Part shown: one piece after another, positions 19,635 through 30,613 of the stretch
Position numbering within the stretch: position 1 is the first letter of the stretch
How the letters are laid out: each line of letters starts with the position of its first letter
Source: Roseitalea sp.
Lineage (GTDB): Bacteria > Pseudomonadota > Alphaproteobacteria > Rhizobiales > Rhizobiaceae
Direction: 5' to 3'
Length of the DNA stretch: 64,000 bases
Assembly (NCBI GenBank): GCA_017642895.1
Contig: JAEPON010000003.1
Coordinates: forward strand, 248,001-312,000
Notes under the pieces: model-generated
Databases searched by the model: none
Told to the model about the DNA's origin: nothing
What the model saw: only the letters and a program-made list of their open reading frames with translations
Position numbers and translations under genes: made by a program

Positions 19635-20983
19635 TGTCCTCCCTGCGCGGCCCGGGCCGGCGCCGCGTCGGTTTCAAGCGCGGCGACGGCGTCGGTGAAC
19701 GCATTGCCACGCTTTTCGAAATTGGCGAACTGGTCGAAACTGGCCGCCGCCGGCGCCAGCAGCACGACCGGCTCGGGCGCCGCGCTGCGCGCCGCATCGG
19801 CGGCGGCATGGCGCACGGCAACATCAATGGTCGCCGCGATCTCGAACGGCACGTGCCCGCCGAGCGTTGCGGCGAAGGCGGGCGCCGCATCGCCGATCAG
19901 ATAGGCTTTTTCGATGCGGCCGAAGAGCGGCGCGAGCGGCGCGATGCCGCCCTCCTTGGCAAGCCCGCCGGCGATCCAGCGGATGGCCTCGAAACTGGCG
20001 AGCGACCGCGCCGCCGCATCGGCGTTGGTCGCCTTGGAATCATTGACGAACAGCACCTTGCCTTTTTGCGCGACGATCTGCATCCGGTGCGCCAGCCCGC
20101 CGAACGAGGCCATGCCGGCCATGATCTGTTCATTGTCCAGACCGAGCATGCGGCAGGCATGCAGCGCGGCCAGCGCGTTTTGCAGGTTGTGGTCGCCGCG
20201 CAGCGCCGGCGCACCCGACAGATCGACCGCATCGCGGTCCGCCGCCACGCTGATCCGCGTCACGTCCTGCCCGCTCTTGTCCAGAATGTTGGCGATCGAC
20301 GCGCACCAGGCATCGTCCGTGCCGATGATGGCTTTGTCGGCGTGCTTGACAAGCTGCTTCTTGACCAGCGCGTAATTCTCCATCGAGCCGTGCCGGTCCA
20401 GATGGTCGGGCGACAGGTTCAAAAGGATGCCGATGCCCGGATTGAGGTCTGGTGCCAGATCGATCTGGTAGGACGAGACCTCGACCACGTGAATGCGGGT
20501 CGCCGCCGGCGGATCGAGGTCGAGCACCGGCACGCCGATATTGCCGCCCATCTGCACGTCACGACCCGCTTGGCGCAATATATGGGCGATCAGAGCCGTG
20601 GTCGTCGACTTGCCGTTGGTGCCGGTGATCGCGACGAACGGCGCGCCGGGCGCGATCCGGTCGCGCTGCCGGCTGAACAGTTCGACATCGCCGATCACCG
20701 GGACGGCATGAGCCTTGGCCTTGTGCACGGTCCAGTGCGGTTCAGGATGGGTCAGCGGCACGCCCGGCGCCAGAACCAGCGCGTCGAACGCCGACCAGTC
20801 GGCCGCCGCCAGATCGCCCGTCGCAACGCCCGCTTGCGCGGCTTTTGCCACGGTCTCGGGATTGTCGTCCCATGCGGTGACCTGTGCCCCGCCCGCAACG
20901 AGCGCCCGCACTGTTGCCATGCCCGAGCCGCCAAGCCCGAACAGCGCGCAGTGCCTGCCCTCATATGCGGTCACCGGGATCAT
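19631..20983 (-). CDS. murD: UDP-N-acetylmuramoylalanine--D-glutamate ligase MurD
   Basis: Mur ligase that adds D-Glu to UDP-MurNAc-L-Ala. The N-terminal binding domain begins with [16 protein letters not shown]; the P-loop is [18 protein letters not shown]; the middle domain has [17 protein letters not shown]; and the C-terminal domain begins near LAHRMQIV and [12 protein letters not shown]. The length is 450 aa. It lies 4 bases downstream of mraY and overlaps ftsW by 4 nt. Confidence 0.97.
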   Translation of the reverse strand: MIPVTAYEGRHCALFGLGGSGMATVRALVAGGAQVTAWDDNPETVAKAAQAGVATGDLAAADWSAFDALVLAPGVPLTHPEPHWTVHKAKAHAVPVIGDVELFSRQRDRIAPGAPFVAITGTNGKSTTTALIAHILRQAGRDVQMGGNIGVPVLDLDPPAATRIHVVEVSSYQIDLAPDLNPGIGILLNLSPDHLDRHGSMENYALVKKQLVKHADKAIIGTDDAWCASIANILDKSGQDVTRISVAADRDAVDLSGAPALRGDHNLQNALAALHACRMLGLDNEQIMAGMASFGGLAHRMQIVAQKGKVLFVNDSKATNADAAARSLASFEAIRWIAGGLAKEGGIAPLAPLFGRIEKAYLIGDAAPAFAATLGGHVPFEIAATIDVAVRHAAADAARSAAPEPVVLLAPAAASFDQFANFEKRGNAFTDAVAALETDAAPARAAQGGQ

Positions 20984-20987
20984 CGGC

Positions 20988-22070
20988 CTACCTGAGCTTG
21001 AGCGTCGACAGGCCGACCAGCGCCAGGATGACGGCGATGATCCAGAAGCGGATCACCACCTGGCTTTCGGTCCAGCCGAGCTTTTCGAAATGGTGGTGGA
21101 TGGGTGCCATCAGGAAGACGCGGCGCCCGGTCATCTTGAAATAGGCGACCTGGATGATCACCGACATGGCTTCGAGGACAAACAGCCCGCCAATGATGAT
21201 CATGACGATTTCGTGCTTGGTGGCGACCGCGACCGCGCCGATCAGCCCGCCCAGCGCCAGCGAGCCCGTATCGCCCATGAAGATGGCCGCCGGCGGCGCG
21301 TTGAACCACAAAAAGCCCAGCCCTGCGCCGATCACCGCGCCCAGAATGACCGCCAGTTCGCCGGTGCCGGGCACGAAGTGGATCTGCAGATAGTCGGCGA
21401 AGATCGCGTTTCCCGACAGATAGGCGATGACGCCGAACGAGGATGCCGCGATCATGATCGGCACGATCGCCAGCCCGTCCAGCCCGTCGGTCAGATTGAC
21501 CGCATTGCCCGCCGACACCATCACGAAGGCGGCAAACGGGATGAAGACGATACCCAGATTGATCAGGAAATCCTTGAAGAAGGGAAAGGCCAGCGACGAG
21601 GAAAAGGGCGTTGCGCCCGCGCGCATGATCACATAGGCGGCAAGCCCGGCGATCACGAACTCGATGGCCAGCCGGGCGCGGCCCGAAAAACCCCTGTCGG
21701 ACTGTTTGGTGACCTTCAGATAATCGTCGTAAAAGCCGATCGCGCCGAAGCCGAGCGTCACCGCGACAACCACCCAGACGTAAGGGTTGGTCAGATTACC
21801 CCACAAAAGCGTCGCGCCGATGATGCCGAACAGCATCATCAGCCCGCCCATGGTCGGTGTGCCGGCCTTCTTGAAATGGGTTTGCGGGCCGTCGGCGCGG
21901 ATCGGCTGGCCCTTGCCCTGGCGCAGGCGCAGCGCGTCGATGATGCGCGGGCCGAGCAGGAAAACGATGAAGGCGGCGGTCAGAAGCGCCCCGCCGGTGC
22001 GGAAGGTGATGTAGCGGAACAGATTGAAGAACTGGACCTGATCGGAAAATTGCGTCAGCCAGTGAAGCAT
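20988..22070 (-). CDS. mraY: Phospho-MurNAc-pentapeptide transferase MraY
   Basis: Polytopic inner-membrane enzyme that makes lipid I from UDP-MurNAc-pentapeptide and undecaprenyl phosphate. The 360-residue protein shows the signature motifs: [10 protein letters not shown], the aspartates in [19 protein letters not shown], and [13 protein letters not shown] near the C-terminus. About ten membrane segments are evident. It lies 27 bases downstream of murF and is followed closely by murD. Confidence 0.98.
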   Translation of the reverse strand: MLHWLTQFSDQVQFFNLFRYITFRTGGALLTAAFIVFLLGPRIIDALRLRQGKGQPIRADGPQTHFKKAGTPTMGGLMMLFGIIGATLLWGNLTNPYVWVVVAVTLGFGAIGFYDDYLKVTKQSDRGFSGRARLAIEFVIAGLAAYVIMRAGATPFSSSLAFPFFKDFLINLGIVFIPFAAFVMVSAGNAVNLTDGLDGLAIVPIMIAASSFGVIAYLSGNAIFADYLQIHFVPGTGELAVILGAVIGAGLGFLWFNAPPAAIFMGDTGSLALGGLIGAVAVATKHEIVMIIIGGLFVLEAMSVIIQVAYFKMTGRRVFLMAPIHHHFEKLGWTESQVVIRFWIIAVILALVGLSTLKLR

Positions 22071-22097
22071 GTGGTCGTTTCCTCATGTCCTGCCGGC

Positions 22098-23531
22098 TCA
22101 GGCGCGCGGCTTGGCGTTCTCGAACATCGACACCAGCCGCGAAAAGCCGATCCCGTTGGATGATTTGATCATGACGACATCGCCGGCCGACACGTCGCGC
22201 CGGAGCGCGGCGCCAAGCGTATCGACATCGTCGAAATGGTCGGTGACCGGCCCGTCCTCGCCGACCGCCCCGGCCAGCGCGCGCATTTCGTCGCCGGCCA
22301 GATAGAGCCGGTCAAGGCCCGCCTTGCCCACCGGGCCGGCAAGCCCCTTGTGCAGGCGGGCCGAATGGCTGCCAAGCTCCAGCATGTCGCCGAGCACGGC
22401 GATCCGCCGCCCGCCCGGTTTCGGCTCGAGCGCCGCCAGAAGCTCAAGCGCAGCGGCCACCGATGCCGGATTGGCATTGTAGCTCTCGTCGATCAGCGTG
22501 AACGGCCCCTCGCCAGCCTCGAACGTATATTGCCGTCCGCGGCCGTCGGGTGCCTGCAACTCGGCCAGCGCATGGGCGACCGTCGTCATGTCCGCACCCA
22601 TCAGGTGGCACGCGGCCAGGACACCGAGCATGTTCTGCACCACATGACGGCCGGGCAACCCGACCTTGAACGCAATCTCCTCGCCGAACAGCATCGCCGT
22701 CACGCAGGAGCAGTCGGCATGATATTTGGCCTTGACCAGGCGCGCATCCGCTTTCTTGTCGGCGCCGTAGCCGATCACCTTGTTGATCCCCGCCTGTCCG
22801 GCGAGATCAGCCAAGAGCTTGAAGCGCTTGTCGTCGCGGTTGATCAGCGCGGTGCCGCCGCGCACCACGCCCGAAAAGATCTCCGCCTTGGCGTGCGCGA
22901 TACCGTCGAGATTCTTGAAATTGCCCAGATGGGCCGCGGCGATCAGCGTGATCATGCCGATATGCGGCCGCACCAGCTTGACCAGCGGCGTGATCTCTCC
23001 CGCATGGTTCATGCCGATCTCGAAGACGCCATGGTCGGCATCGGCCGGCATCCTGGCCAATGTGAGCGGCACGCCCCAATGATTGTTGTAGGAGGCAACC
23101 GAGGCGTGCACTTTCCCGCAGCGGCCGAGCACGTGGCGCAGCGCGTCCTTGGTGGTCGTCTTGCCGGCCGAACCGGTCACCGCGATGATCCGCGCCTTGG
23201 TGCGCGCCCGCGCCGCCCGGCCAAGCAGGCTCAACCCATCCAGCACATCGGGAACGACCACAAGCGGCAACGTCACCCCGCCAAGCGCGGCAAGTTTGCC
23301 CTCCTGGACAACAAGGCACGACGCGCCGGCCGCGACCGCCTTGGAGGCAAAGGCATGGCCGTCATGGACATCGCCCTGGATGGCGAAAAAAGCATCGCCC
23401 GGCTGCAATGTGCGCGTGTCGATGGAGATACCCGTGACCGCATCGGCAACGCCGTTCACGGGCCGGCCATCCATCGCGTCCAGCATGTCTTGGCCGGTCC
23501 AGAGCGGGCTTGTCTGGGTGTCCGCGCTCAT
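22098..23531 (-). CDS. murF: UDP-MurNAc-tripeptide--D-Ala-D-Ala ligase MurF
   Basis: Mur ligase that adds D-Ala-D-Ala, the product of Ddl, to complete the pentapeptide. The P-loop is [18 protein letters not shown], followed by [14 protein letters not shown] and IGMNHAGEI, which are characteristic of MurF, and later [15 protein letters not shown]. The length of 477 aa is normal. It overlaps the end of murE by 4 nt. Confidence 0.97.
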   Translation of the reverse strand: MSADTQTSPLWTGQDMLDAMDGRPVNGVADAVTGISIDTRTLQPGDAFFAIQGDVHDGHAFASKAVAAGASCLVVQEGKLAALGGVTLPLVVVPDVLDGLSLLGRAARARTKARIIAVTGSAGKTTTKDALRHVLGRCGKVHASVASYNNHWGVPLTLARMPADADHGVFEIGMNHAGEITPLVKLVRPHIGMITLIAAAHLGNFKNLDGIAHAKAEIFSGVVRGGTALINRDDKRFKLLADLAGQAGINKVIGYGADKKADARLVKAKYHADCSCVTAMLFGEEIAFKVGLPGRHVVQNMLGVLAACHLMGADMTTVAHALAELQAPDGRGRQYTFEAGEGPFTLIDESYNANPASVAAALELLAALEPKPGGRRIAVLGDMLELGSHSARLHKGLAGPVGKAGLDRLYLAGDEMRALAGAVGEDGPVTDHFDDVDTLGAALRRDVSAGDVVMIKSSNGIGFSRLVSMFENAKPRA

Positions 23532-24979
23532 GCGGCGACCTCTGACAAGGCAGCGCGCGCCTCGTCATGATCGGAAAACGGGCGCGTCACGCCGCCGGCG
23601 GTCTGGCCGGTCTCGTGGCCCTTGCCAGCCACCACCAGCGTGTCGCCGGTTGAAAGCGCGGCCACGGCGGTGCGGATCGCCTCGCGCCGGTCGCCGATCT
23701 CGGTCGCGCCGGGCGCCGCTTCCATGATCGCCGCGCGAACCGTTGCCGGGTCTTCGGAGCGCGGATTGTCATCGGTGACATAGACCAGATCGGCCAGCCG
23801 CGCGGCGATCTCGCCCATCATCGGCCGCTTGCCCGGATCGCGGTCGCCGCCGCAGCCGAACACCACCGCCACCTTGCCGGTCGTGAACGGTCGCACCGAT
23901 AGCAAAACCTGTTCGAGCGCTTCGGGCTTGTGCGCATAGTCGACATAGACGACGGCGCCGTTCTTCGCCGTGCCGACAAGCTCGAGCCGGCCGGGCGCGC
24001 CTTCAAGATGTTCAAGCGCTGAAAACGCAATGTCCGGCGCGACACCGGCGGCAATCGCCAGCCCGGCCGAGACCAGCGCGTTGGCGACCTGGAAATCGCC
24101 GGCGAGCGGCAGCACGATGCGGCGCGTCGCGCCGGCATGGACAAGTTCGAGCACCTGCCTGTGGCGCTCATGCTCGACCCGCTTGAGCGCGATGAAGTCG
24201 CCCTTGCGCCCAACGGTGTGAACATCGCAGCCAGCCGCTTTCGCCGCACCGATCGCGCGCGCCGACCACGCATCGTCGGCAAAGATCACCGCCGGCTTGC
24301 CGGCGCCGAGCAACGTGTCGAACAGACGCATCTTGGAGGCGAAATAGCTCTCAATGTCGGGATGATAGTCGAGATGATCGCGGCCCAGATTGGTAAAACC
24401 GGCGGCGGCGAGATGAACACCGTCGAGGCGGCGCTGGTCTATCCCGTGGCTGGAGGCCTCCATCGCGCCATGAGTGATGCCCGCGGCTGACAGCTCGGCG
24501 AGAATGCCGTGCAGCTTGACCGGATCGGGCGTCGTCAGCGCGCCCTCTACGGCAACACCCGGCGCGATGACGCCCGTCGTGCCGATGGCCGCGGCCTTCA
24601 GGCCCGCGGCGGCGAAGATCTGCCGCGTGAAGGCGGCCACCGAGGTCTTGCCCGCCGTGCCGGTCACCGCGACCATGGTTTCGGGCTGCGGCCCGTGCAG
24701 TTTGGCAGCGACCAATGCCAGCGCGCGGCGCGGATCGGCGGCGCGGATTATCGGCACATCCACCGCAACCGCGGCGTCATCACCGGCGAGAACGGCAACC
24801 GCGCCCCTGGCGGCCGCATCGGCGGCAAAGGATGCGCCATCGGTTTTCGCGCCGGGCACGGCGACAAACAGATCACCCGCCGCAACGACGCGCGAATCCG
24901 CCGTCACGCCTGAAAAGGCGCCCTCGGGCAGGGCATCCGGGGCAAGGCCGATCAGGTCGCTCAGGGCGGAGAATCTCAT
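23528..24979 (-). CDS. murE: UDP-MurNAc-L-Ala-D-Glu--2,6-diaminopimelate ligase MurE
   Basis: Mur ligase that adds the third residue of the stem peptide. The P-loop is [18 protein letters not shown]. The C-terminal segment contains DDNPRSEDP; the DNPR motif is the marker of meso-diaminopimelate-specific MurE, so the wall is of the DAP type, as expected for a Gram-negative. The length of 483 aa is normal. It follows ftsI by 36 bases and overlaps murF by 4 nt. Confidence 0.97.
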   Translation of the reverse strand: MRFSALSDLIGLAPDALPEGAFSGVTADSRVVAAGDLFVAVPGAKTDGASFAADAAARGAVAVLAGDDAAVAVDVPIIRAADPRRALALVAAKLHGPQPETMVAVTGTAGKTSVAAFTRQIFAAAGLKAAAIGTTGVIAPGVAVEGALTTPDPVKLHGILAELSAAGITHGAMEASSHGIDQRRLDGVHLAAAGFTNLGRDHLDYHPDIESYFASKMRLFDTLLGAGKPAVIFADDAWSARAIGAAKAAGCDVHTVGRKGDFIALKRVEHERHRQVLELVHAGATRRIVLPLAGDFQVANALVSAGLAIAAGVAPDIAFSALEHLEGAPGRLELVGTAKNGAVVYVDYAHKPEALEQVLLSVRPFTTGKVAVVFGCGGDRDPGKRPMMGEIAARLADLVYVTDDNPRSEDPATVRAAIMEAAPGATEIGDRREAIRTAVAALSTGDTLVVAGKGHETGQTAGGVTRPFSDHDEARAALSEVAA

Positions 24980-25015
24980 ATGCCGTTCCGTCAGAATCGG
25001 GCTCCTTGTTAGCGT

Positions 25016-26731
25016 CTAATACGACACAAGCAAGGCGTCGCGATCGGCCTCGTAGCGCGGCGTCAGCCCCAGAAGCGGCACCGTGCGCCGGATCACCCGG
25101 CCGACGGTCGGCGCCGCATTGAGGCCGGCCGTCGCGCTTTGCTGGCCTTCCTCGGGCTTGGGTTCATCGATGATCACCAGCACCACATATTCCGGATCGT
25201 CCATCGGTACGGCGGCGAGGAAGGCGTTGAACCGGTGGTCGCCCGAATAGCGGCCATTGACGACCTTTTCGGCGGTTCCCGTCTTGCCGCCGACGAAAAA
25301 ACCGTCCACCTCGGCGCGGCGGCCCGACCCGTTTTCGACATTCAGGCGGAACAGATAGCGCATCATCGCGCTGGTCTCGGGCTTGATCACCTGGCCGGCG
25401 ACCGCGTTGGCCTGGGCCTGCGACCGGGGCAGGAAACTGGGCGGGATCAGCTTGCCGCCATTGACGAGCGCAGCGGCGGCAACAGCGGTCTGCAACGGTG
25501 TCGTCGACACGCCATGGCCGAACGAGATGGTGATCGAGTTGAGCTGCTTCCATTCGGACGGTTCGGTCGGCCGGGCCACTTCCGGCAATTGCGTGTCCAT
25601 GCGGTCGAGAAGGCCGAGCCGGGCGAGAAACGCCCGGTGCCCGTCAATGCCCACCACTTCGGCCATCTTGGCGGTGGCGATGTTGGACGAATAGATGAAG
25701 GTTTCGGGCACCGACAGGATGCGCCGCTTGGCGTGGAAATCATTGATGGTGAAGCGGCCGTAGCGGATTGGCTGGCGCGCGTCGAACCGGCTTTGCAGAT
25801 TGACCCGGCCGCTGTCGAGCGCCATGGCGATGGTGAACGCCTTGAAGGTCGAGCCCATCTCGAACGTGCCCGCCGACATGCGGTTCAGCCGGTCCTTGTC
25901 GAGCGCGTTGAACGGATTGTTGGGATCATAGTCCGGCAGCGAGACCATCGCGACCACTTCGCCGGTCTTGGCGTTGAGGATCACCCCGCCCGCCGCGATC
26001 GCCTGGTAACGCTGCATCGCCTGCACCAGTTCGTCGCGCAGGACATGCTGGACGCCCGCATCAACCGAAAGCCGCACCGGCTCCAGCGCATCGGACTGGT
26101 CGAGCCCCAGTTCCTGCAAGGTCCCAAGCCCCTGGTCATCGACATATTTCTCCATGCCCGCCGTGCCGGCATTGTCGATATTGACAAGGCCGACAATGTG
26201 CGAGGCGGTCGGCCCGCCGGGGTAGAAGCGCCGCGTTTCGTTCCGAAAGCCGATACCCGGAATGCCGAGCGCCATGACGTCGGCCTGCTGTTTGGGCGTG
26301 ATCTCGCGGCGCAGCCAGACGAAGCCGGCACCGGAGGACAGTTTGCGGTGCCAGTCCTGATAGTCGACATCGGGCAGCACGCTGGAAAGCGCCTCGACCG
26401 CCTCGTCGGGATCGATGACCCGGCGCGGCTCGCCATAGAGCGCGGGCACGCGAATGTCGGTGGCCATCAGCTTGCCGCGCCGGTCGATCAGGTCGGGCCG
26501 CGCGGCGAGGATGCGGTCATTGACGCCATAGTGGCGCGCCTGGTCCAGATCGGTCAGCCCGTACTGGACGAGCCGGCCGCCAATCACGGCGTAGACGGCG
26601 ACGAAACAGGCAATGGCGATGCCAAGCCGGCCGCGCCCCATGCGCAAGAGCGCCTCGCTGCGCCGCAGCGGCGGACGCGCCGCGGCATTGCCGAAGCCGC
26701 CGAACCGCAATCGGGGTCGCGTCAGGGCCAT
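25016..26731 (-). CDS. ftsI: Division-specific transpeptidase FtsI (PBP3)
   Basis: Class B penicillin-binding protein that crosslinks septal peptidoglycan. The 571-residue protein has a basic N-terminus, one membrane anchor (about residues 37-55), a pedestal domain, then the transpeptidase domain with the three active-site motifs: STFK at 294-297 (nucleophile Ser294), SSN at 348-350 and KTG at 483-485. It overlaps the end of ftsL by 10 nt. Its glycosyltransferase partner FtsW is six genes downstream. Confidence 0.97.
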   Translation of the reverse strand: MALTRPRLRFGGFGNAAARPPLRRSEALLRMGRGRLGIAIACFVAVYAVIGGRLVQYGLTDLDQARHYGVNDRILAARPDLIDRRGKLMATDIRVPALYGEPRRVIDPDEAVEALSSVLPDVDYQDWHRKLSSGAGFVWLRREITPKQQADVMALGIPGIGFRNETRRFYPGGPTASHIVGLVNIDNAGTAGMEKYVDDQGLGTLQELGLDQSDALEPVRLSVDAGVQHVLRDELVQAMQRYQAIAAGGVILNAKTGEVVAMVSLPDYDPNNPFNALDKDRLNRMSAGTFEMGSTFKAFTIAMALDSGRVNLQSRFDARQPIRYGRFTINDFHAKRRILSVPETFIYSSNIATAKMAEVVGIDGHRAFLARLGLLDRMDTQLPEVARPTEPSEWKQLNSITISFGHGVSTTPLQTAVAAAALVNGGKLIPPSFLPRSQAQANAVAGQVIKPETSAMMRYLFRLNVENGSGRRAEVDGFFVGGKTGTAEKVVNGRYSGDHRFNAFLAAVPMDDPEYVVLVIIDEPKPEEGQQSATAGLNAAPTVGRVIRRTVPLLGLTPRYEADRDALLVSY

Positions 26732-27108
26732 CGTGACTCTCCCCCGCCGATCGAGCCGGTCGTCAGCGCATCGTCGGGCTCGCCGGCAATGATGTCGCCA
26801 ACCGCATCGCCGGGATCGAATTGCGGCGGACCGGGCAGTTCGGAGGCGGTGATGAACTGGTTGGCCTCCGGTGTCTCAAGCCCCAATTCCTCGGCATAGC
26901 GTTCGGCCAGAACCTGCAGGCGCTGCGGGTGGCTCAGGTGCGCCCAGTCGGCGTGCAAAAGATCGATGGTCTCGCGTTCTAGCGCGATCAGCCGTTCGAG
27001 CTTGCGGATTTCGGCCAGCCGCTGCTCGGATTCGTGCTTGACCGAATAGGTCCAGGTGGCGGTCGCGATCACCAGCGCCACGAGCGCGATGTTCAAAAGG
27101 CGCATCAT
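26722..27108 (-). CDS. ftsL: Cell division protein FtsL
   Basis: Small bitopic divisome protein that works with FtsB and FtsQ. I chose the ATG at 27108, which overlaps the rsmH stop as ATGA, giving 128 aa; the open frame extends to 27144. Right after the start comes one membrane segment ([20 protein letters not shown]), then a leucine-zipper-like coiled coil ([23 protein letters not shown]) and the segment [20 protein letters not shown] typical of alphaproteobacterial FtsL. The low-complexity acidic tail is also common there. Confidence 0.93.
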   Translation of the reverse strand: MMRLLNIALVALVIATATWTYSVKHESEQRLAEIRKLERLIALERETIDLLHADWAHLSHPQRLQVLAERYAEELGLETPEANQFITASELPGPPQFDPGDAVGDIIAGEPDDALTTGSIGGGESRWP

Positions 27109-28109
27109 GCCGGGCGCTCTCCCTGTTCGCCGATGGCGGGCCATGGCAGGTCAGGCAAGCCCAAGATCGCCATGTCGGCAGCACGCGCCTTGGCCTCGGT
27201 GCGGGTGGCCGCGCGCAGCTTGGCAGAGCGCGCGCGCGGGTTGGCTTCGATTTCGGCCGCCGATGCGGCCATCATCGCCTTGCCAGCGACCTTGAATGTC
27301 AGCGGGCGCGGCGTGGCCGCTGGCAGATGGCGCGAGCCGGACGCCTGACTGGCCCGGTCGGCGATGAAGCGCTTGACGATCCTGTCTTCCAGCGAATGGA
27401 AGCTGACGACGACCAGCCGCCCGCCCGGTTTCAGGCAGATCTCGGCGGCGAACAGCGCCCGCGCCAGTTCCCGCAACTCGTCATTGACGAAGATGCGCAG
27501 GCCCTGGAACGTGCGCGTCGCCGGATGGATCGTGTCTTTGGCCTTGCGCGGCTGCACGCGCTCGATCAGCGCGGCAAGCTGGGCGGTGGTCGAGAACGGC
27601 CCGTCGTCCCGCGCGCGGACGATGGCATGGGCGATCTTCGGCGCGTTGCGCTCCTCGCCCAGAATGCCGATGATGCGGATCAAGTCCTTGACGCCGAGAC
27701 CGTTGACGATGTCGGCAGCGCTCGGCCCCGATTGCGCCATGCGCATGTCGAGCGGCCCGTCCTGGCGGAACGAGAAGCCGCGCCGGGCCTGATCGAGCTG
27801 CATGGACGACACGCCGACATCGAGCACCAGCCCGTCGAGTGAAGCGGGCGCGACATGGTCGGCAATGGTTGAAAACGGCGCTTCGACCAGCCGCAACCGG
27901 CCGCCGCTGTCGCCAGCGAGCACCATGCCGGCGGCAATCGCATCGGGATCGCGGTCGAACGCGATCACGTTGGCGCCGGTATCGAGGATCGCGCGGCAAT
28001 AACCGCCCGCGCCAAACGTGCCATCGGCGACGAGGTCGCCCGGCGCCGGACGCAGCGCGGCGATAACCTCGGCCAGCATGACGGGAATGTGCGGCGCATC
28101 GGCGCTCAC
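27105..28109 (-). CDS. rsmH: 16S rRNA (cytosine-1402-N4)-methyltransferase RsmH (MraW)
   Basis: SAM-dependent methyltransferase acting on 16S rRNA C1402. I chose the GTG at 28109, which overlaps the mraZ stop as GTGA and gives the usual start [14 protein letters not shown]; the product has 334 residues. The SAM motif is [14 protein letters not shown], followed by [11 protein letters not shown] and [12 protein letters not shown]; the C-terminal part has [15 protein letters not shown]. All match RsmH. The open frame continues far upstream through mraZ, but that is not coding for this protein. Confidence 0.96.
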   Translation of the reverse strand: MSADAPHIPVMLAEVIAALRPAPGDLVADGTFGAGGYCRAILDTGANVIAFDRDPDAIAAGMVLAGDSGGRLRLVEAPFSTIADHVAPASLDGLVLDVGVSSMQLDQARRGFSFRQDGPLDMRMAQSGPSAADIVNGLGVKDLIRIIGILGEERNAPKIAHAIVRARDDGPFSTTAQLAALIERVQPRKAKDTIHPATRTFQGLRIFVNDELRELARALFAAEICLKPGGRLVVVSFHSLEDRIVKRFIADRASQASGSRHLPAATPRPLTFKVAGKAMMAASAAEIEANPRARSAKLRAATRTEAKARAADMAILGLPDLPWPAIGEQGERPA

Positions 28110-28570
28110 GATGTGTGCGTCCCGGCCTGTGCTTCGCGCTGCGCCAGAAGCCGCGCGCGCACGGTTCTGCGGTGCTCGGCGAAGCGCTCGGGCGACCACA
28201 TCTGGAAGAACTGGCCGCGACCGACGAAATGAACCTCGTCCGAAATGCCCGTATGCTCGCGGATGAAATCGGTCACCGTGATCCGGCCCGTGCCGTCCAG
28301 CTTCAGGAACGCGCCATCCCCGTGACAGTAAAAGGACATGTCGTCGGAGGCGCGCATGAACGGATCGTCGTCCGCCAGCCGCTGTTCGAACCGTTCCAGA
28401 AGGTCCATGCCGCCCGCATCTATCGCCGCCATGTCGATCGATTGCAACGCGTACAAATCCGTCAATCCCTTGGCCTGCAACACGGAGCGGAAATGCGCCG
28501 GAACGGACACCCGCCCCTTCGCATCGATCCGGTTCACCGCGTTCGACAGAAACCGCTCCACGCACGACAC
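28106..28570 (-). CDS. mraZ: MraZ, DNA-binding regulator of the dcw cluster
   Basis: AbrB-like double-domain regulator that binds tandem repeats upstream of its own operon. The first SpoVT/AbrB repeat is [21 protein letters not shown]; the second is [19 protein letters not shown], each with the expected G-R-[VI]-[ST]-V core. The start is uncertain: the frame reaches a TTG at 28603, but a GTG at 28570 with GGGA upstream gives 154 aa, closer to the family length; a GTG at 28561 is also possible. It is the first gene of the cluster and overlaps rsmH by 4 nt. Confidence 0.93.
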   Translation of the reverse strand: MSCVERFLSNAVNRIDAKGRVSVPAHFRSVLQAKGLTDLYALQSIDMAAIDAGGMDLLERFEQRLADDDPFMRASDDMSFYCHGDGAFLKLDGTGRITVTDFIREHTGISDEVHFVGRGQFFQMWSPERFAEHRRTVRARLLAQREAQAGTHTS

Positions 28571-28799
28571 CCGCTGTTCCCGTCCGGCCAGGAGCCCTGC
28601 CAAGAGCCATTGCCAAACCTGTCCCCTTCACTGCGGATCCCGATCCGCCGGCGGCGGCCCGTCCGGCCGCTGCAACGGCACCCTCCCGCCGCATCTTTTG
28701 CCGCAATGCACCATCGCGCTCGCGCACACCCGGAACCGCCGGGCATGGGCCGCATGCCGCATCACAAAACGCTGAAGGGACGAATACGCCGTCGCTGAT

Positions 28800-28834
28800 T
28801 GGGGTAACATGGGCTGGCATGGGCGTCAACGGGA
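28800..28834. promoter_or_regulatory. MraZ-binding repeats (four TGGGN boxes, 10-bp period)
   Basis: On the plus strand TGGGG (28800-28804), TGGGC (28810-28814), TGGGC (28820-28824) and CGGGA (28830-28834) are spaced at exactly 10 bp. E. coli MraZ is known to bind TGGGN repeats separated by 5-nt spacers upstream of mraZ, and this matches in both sequence and spacing. The boxes lie about 230 bp upstream of the mraZ start. A TTGACG, a possible -35 for mraZ, overlaps the array at 28829-28824 on the minus strand, but I could not pick a good -10. Confidence 0.7.
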
Positions 28835-28895
28835 TCAAGCAACCCAGAAGGGGTTTGGCGCCGCGCAAAACGACGCATCGGCACAACCACACCGT

Positions 28896-28915
28896 TTATC
28901 CACGGTTAACCTTAA
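28896..28915. promoter_or_regulatory. DnaA-box-like and CtrA-like motifs upstream of mraZ
   Basis: TTATCCACG at 28896-28904 differs at one position from the DnaA box TTATCCACA. It runs into TTAACCTTAA (28906-28915), which holds two TTAA half-sites of the CtrA type but with 2-nt rather than 7-nt spacing. The location, between rnpB and the mraZ repeats in the 395-bp gap, suits a cell-cycle control region. By-eye matches to short motifs only. Confidence 0.3.
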
Positions 28916-28965
28916 GGATTGGTTGAAGCCCGGAAGGCGGCCAAGTGCCGGAGCCGGGAAAAATT

Positions 28966-29361
28966 GCCAGCCGGCCTGTAAGCCGGGTTCTGTGAGCCGC
29001 AAGGCGGCCCGGCAGCCATTCATCTGGGACGGCCATTGCTGACCGCCTCGTGCAACCCACCCGGACGACTGGTGCGGAGCCACCGGGCCGAGGCCCGCGC
29101 CGTCCCTATTCGGTCTTGCTCCCGGTGGGGTTTACCCTGCCATGACCGTTACCGGCCATGCGGTGGGCTCTTACCCCACCCTTTCACCCTTACCCCAGCA
29201 GGCGCGCAAAGCACGGCGCGAGGGCGGTTTGCTTTCTGTGGCACTTTCCCTGGGGTCGCCCCCGCCGGACGTTATCCGGCACCGTTGCTCCATGGAGCCC
29301 GGACTTTCCTCGACGGCCGCCTTTCGGCATTGGCCCGCCGCGGCTGCCCGGCCGACTGGCA
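28966..29361 (-). ncRNA. rnpB: RNase P RNA, bacterial class A
   Basis: Catalytic RNA of ribonuclease P, which matures tRNA 5' ends. On the minus strand the conserved block GAGGAAAGTCCGGGCTCC lies at about 29309-29292, near the 5' end as in all bacterial class A RNAs. Further conserved parts include the 3'-terminal ACAGAACCCGGCTTACAGGC (ending near 28970), whose GGCTTACAG segment is universal. The 5' and 3' ends pair (GCCAGTCGGCC with GGCCGGCTGGC), forming P1. A run of T's right after the 3' end suggests a terminator. The ends are placed by P1 pairing and may be off by a few bases. Confidence 0.95.
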
Positions 29362-29410
29362 ATGGCGCTATGTAGTTGAAAGCGCGGGCAACCGCAACGC
29401 GGGGGCACGA

Positions 29411-30559
29411 TCAGAGCGTGCTCTGCATCGCATAGCGGCCGCCATGATCGGTCATCCTGTTCAGTGCCAGCGCCGCCTCTGTGACATGCAGCGCCTCGGC
29501 GGCAAGCCGTTGGCGCCCCTCCCCCTCATTGGCGATGCAAGCGGCGATCGCCGCGATCCCCGCGCAAAAATCGATCTGCGAGGGATAGGCCGGCAGATGG
29601 GCGCGCTTCGCCGGTCCATCATAGGGCAGCTTTCGCCCGGCGGGCAGGCGCAGCGGCAATGTGCGGCCAAGCCGTGTTTCCAGCCGCCGCGCGACCCGGT
29701 GGCCAAGCGCCGCCTTTTGACCGGCTTTCTCAAGATGGACCGCCGCGCGATTGTCCCACAGGTCGGCGACCGTCAGTGTCCCGTGCTCGCCCATGACCGT
29801 CAGCGCCCGGTCGCGCGGCGCGCTGAGGCCCGAGGTCAGCCGCGCCATCACGCCGTTGTCGAATTCCAACAGCGCGCAGGAGAAATCCGGCGCCATCTCA
29901 TGGGGCGGAATGTCGGCGCCCTTGTCGAAAAAGAAGGTGCTGGACTGGCCCGTGATGCGCCGCACCGGGCCGAACAGGCCGATCAGCCAGGTCAGCGCAT
30001 AGCCCGCATGTTCCAGCGTGCAGCCGATGCGGAACTCGTGCGCGCCCGGCCAGCGCGCACCGGAGACCGAGCGCCAGTCACGCCAGTTGAGGCGGAACAC
30101 CGGCCCGTCCTCCATCTCGGCATAGACAAGCTTCGGCGCGCCGATCGCGCCATCCTCGAGCGTTGCGCGCGTCAGCGCGAAGGCGTCGGACCGGGCATTG
30201 GCCGGCGCCCCGGCCAGGACCAGTTCTGCCTTCCCGGCCGCATCGACCAGTGCCCGCGCATCATCGAACGCCATCGCCAGCGGCTTTTCGCTGTAAAGAT
30301 GCTTGCCCGCGCCGAGCACCGCCATGCCGATCTCGAAATGGCTTTCGGGGTCGGTGAGAACGGCGACGGCCTGAACCGTGTCGTCCGCCAAAAGTGCCTC
30401 CTGCGAGTCATAGGCGGTGACATTCCAATGGGCGCAGAACTGTCCCAGACGTTCAGTGTCGCGATCCCACACGCCGGCCAGTTCGAGGCCGGGATGGTTG
30501 GCGAGTGTTGTCAAATAGTAGTCGGCAACGAACCCCGTGCCGATGATCGCAAAGCGCAT
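29411..30559 (-). CDS. Gfo/Idh/MocA family NAD(P)-dependent oxidoreductase
   Basis: Cytosolic dehydrogenase, probably of a sugar or cyclitol derivative. The Rossmann fold starts FAIIGTGFVADYYL, and the family motif EKPLA is at about residues 91-95 (YSEKPLAMAFDDARAL). The C-terminal alpha/beta domain follows, ending with RQRLAAEALHVTEAALAL, which resembles the usual end of the family. The length is 382 aa. It lies between rnpB and yacG on the minus strand, 54 bases past the yacG stop. The substrate cannot be told from sequence. Confidence 0.88.
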   Translation of the reverse strand: MRFAIIGTGFVADYYLTTLANHPGLELAGVWDRDTERLGQFCAHWNVTAYDSQEALLADDTVQAVAVLTDPESHFEIGMAVLGAGKHLYSEKPLAMAFDDARALVDAAGKAELVLAGAPANARSDAFALTRATLEDGAIGAPKLVYAEMEDGPVFRLNWRDWRSVSGARWPGAHEFRIGCTLEHAGYALTWLIGLFGPVRRITGQSSTFFFDKGADIPPHEMAPDFSCALLEFDNGVMARLTSGLSAPRDRALTVMGEHGTLTVADLWDNRAAVHLEKAGQKAALGHRVARRLETRLGRTLPLRLPAGRKLPYDGPAKRAHLPAYPSQIDFCAGIAAIAACIANEGEGRQRLAAEALHVTEAALALNRMTDHGGRYAMQSTL

Positions 30560-30613
30560 GAACCCGTCCCCAGATCAGGGGCCGAACCTAGCGTCGATCA
30601 GCGAAAAAACCGT

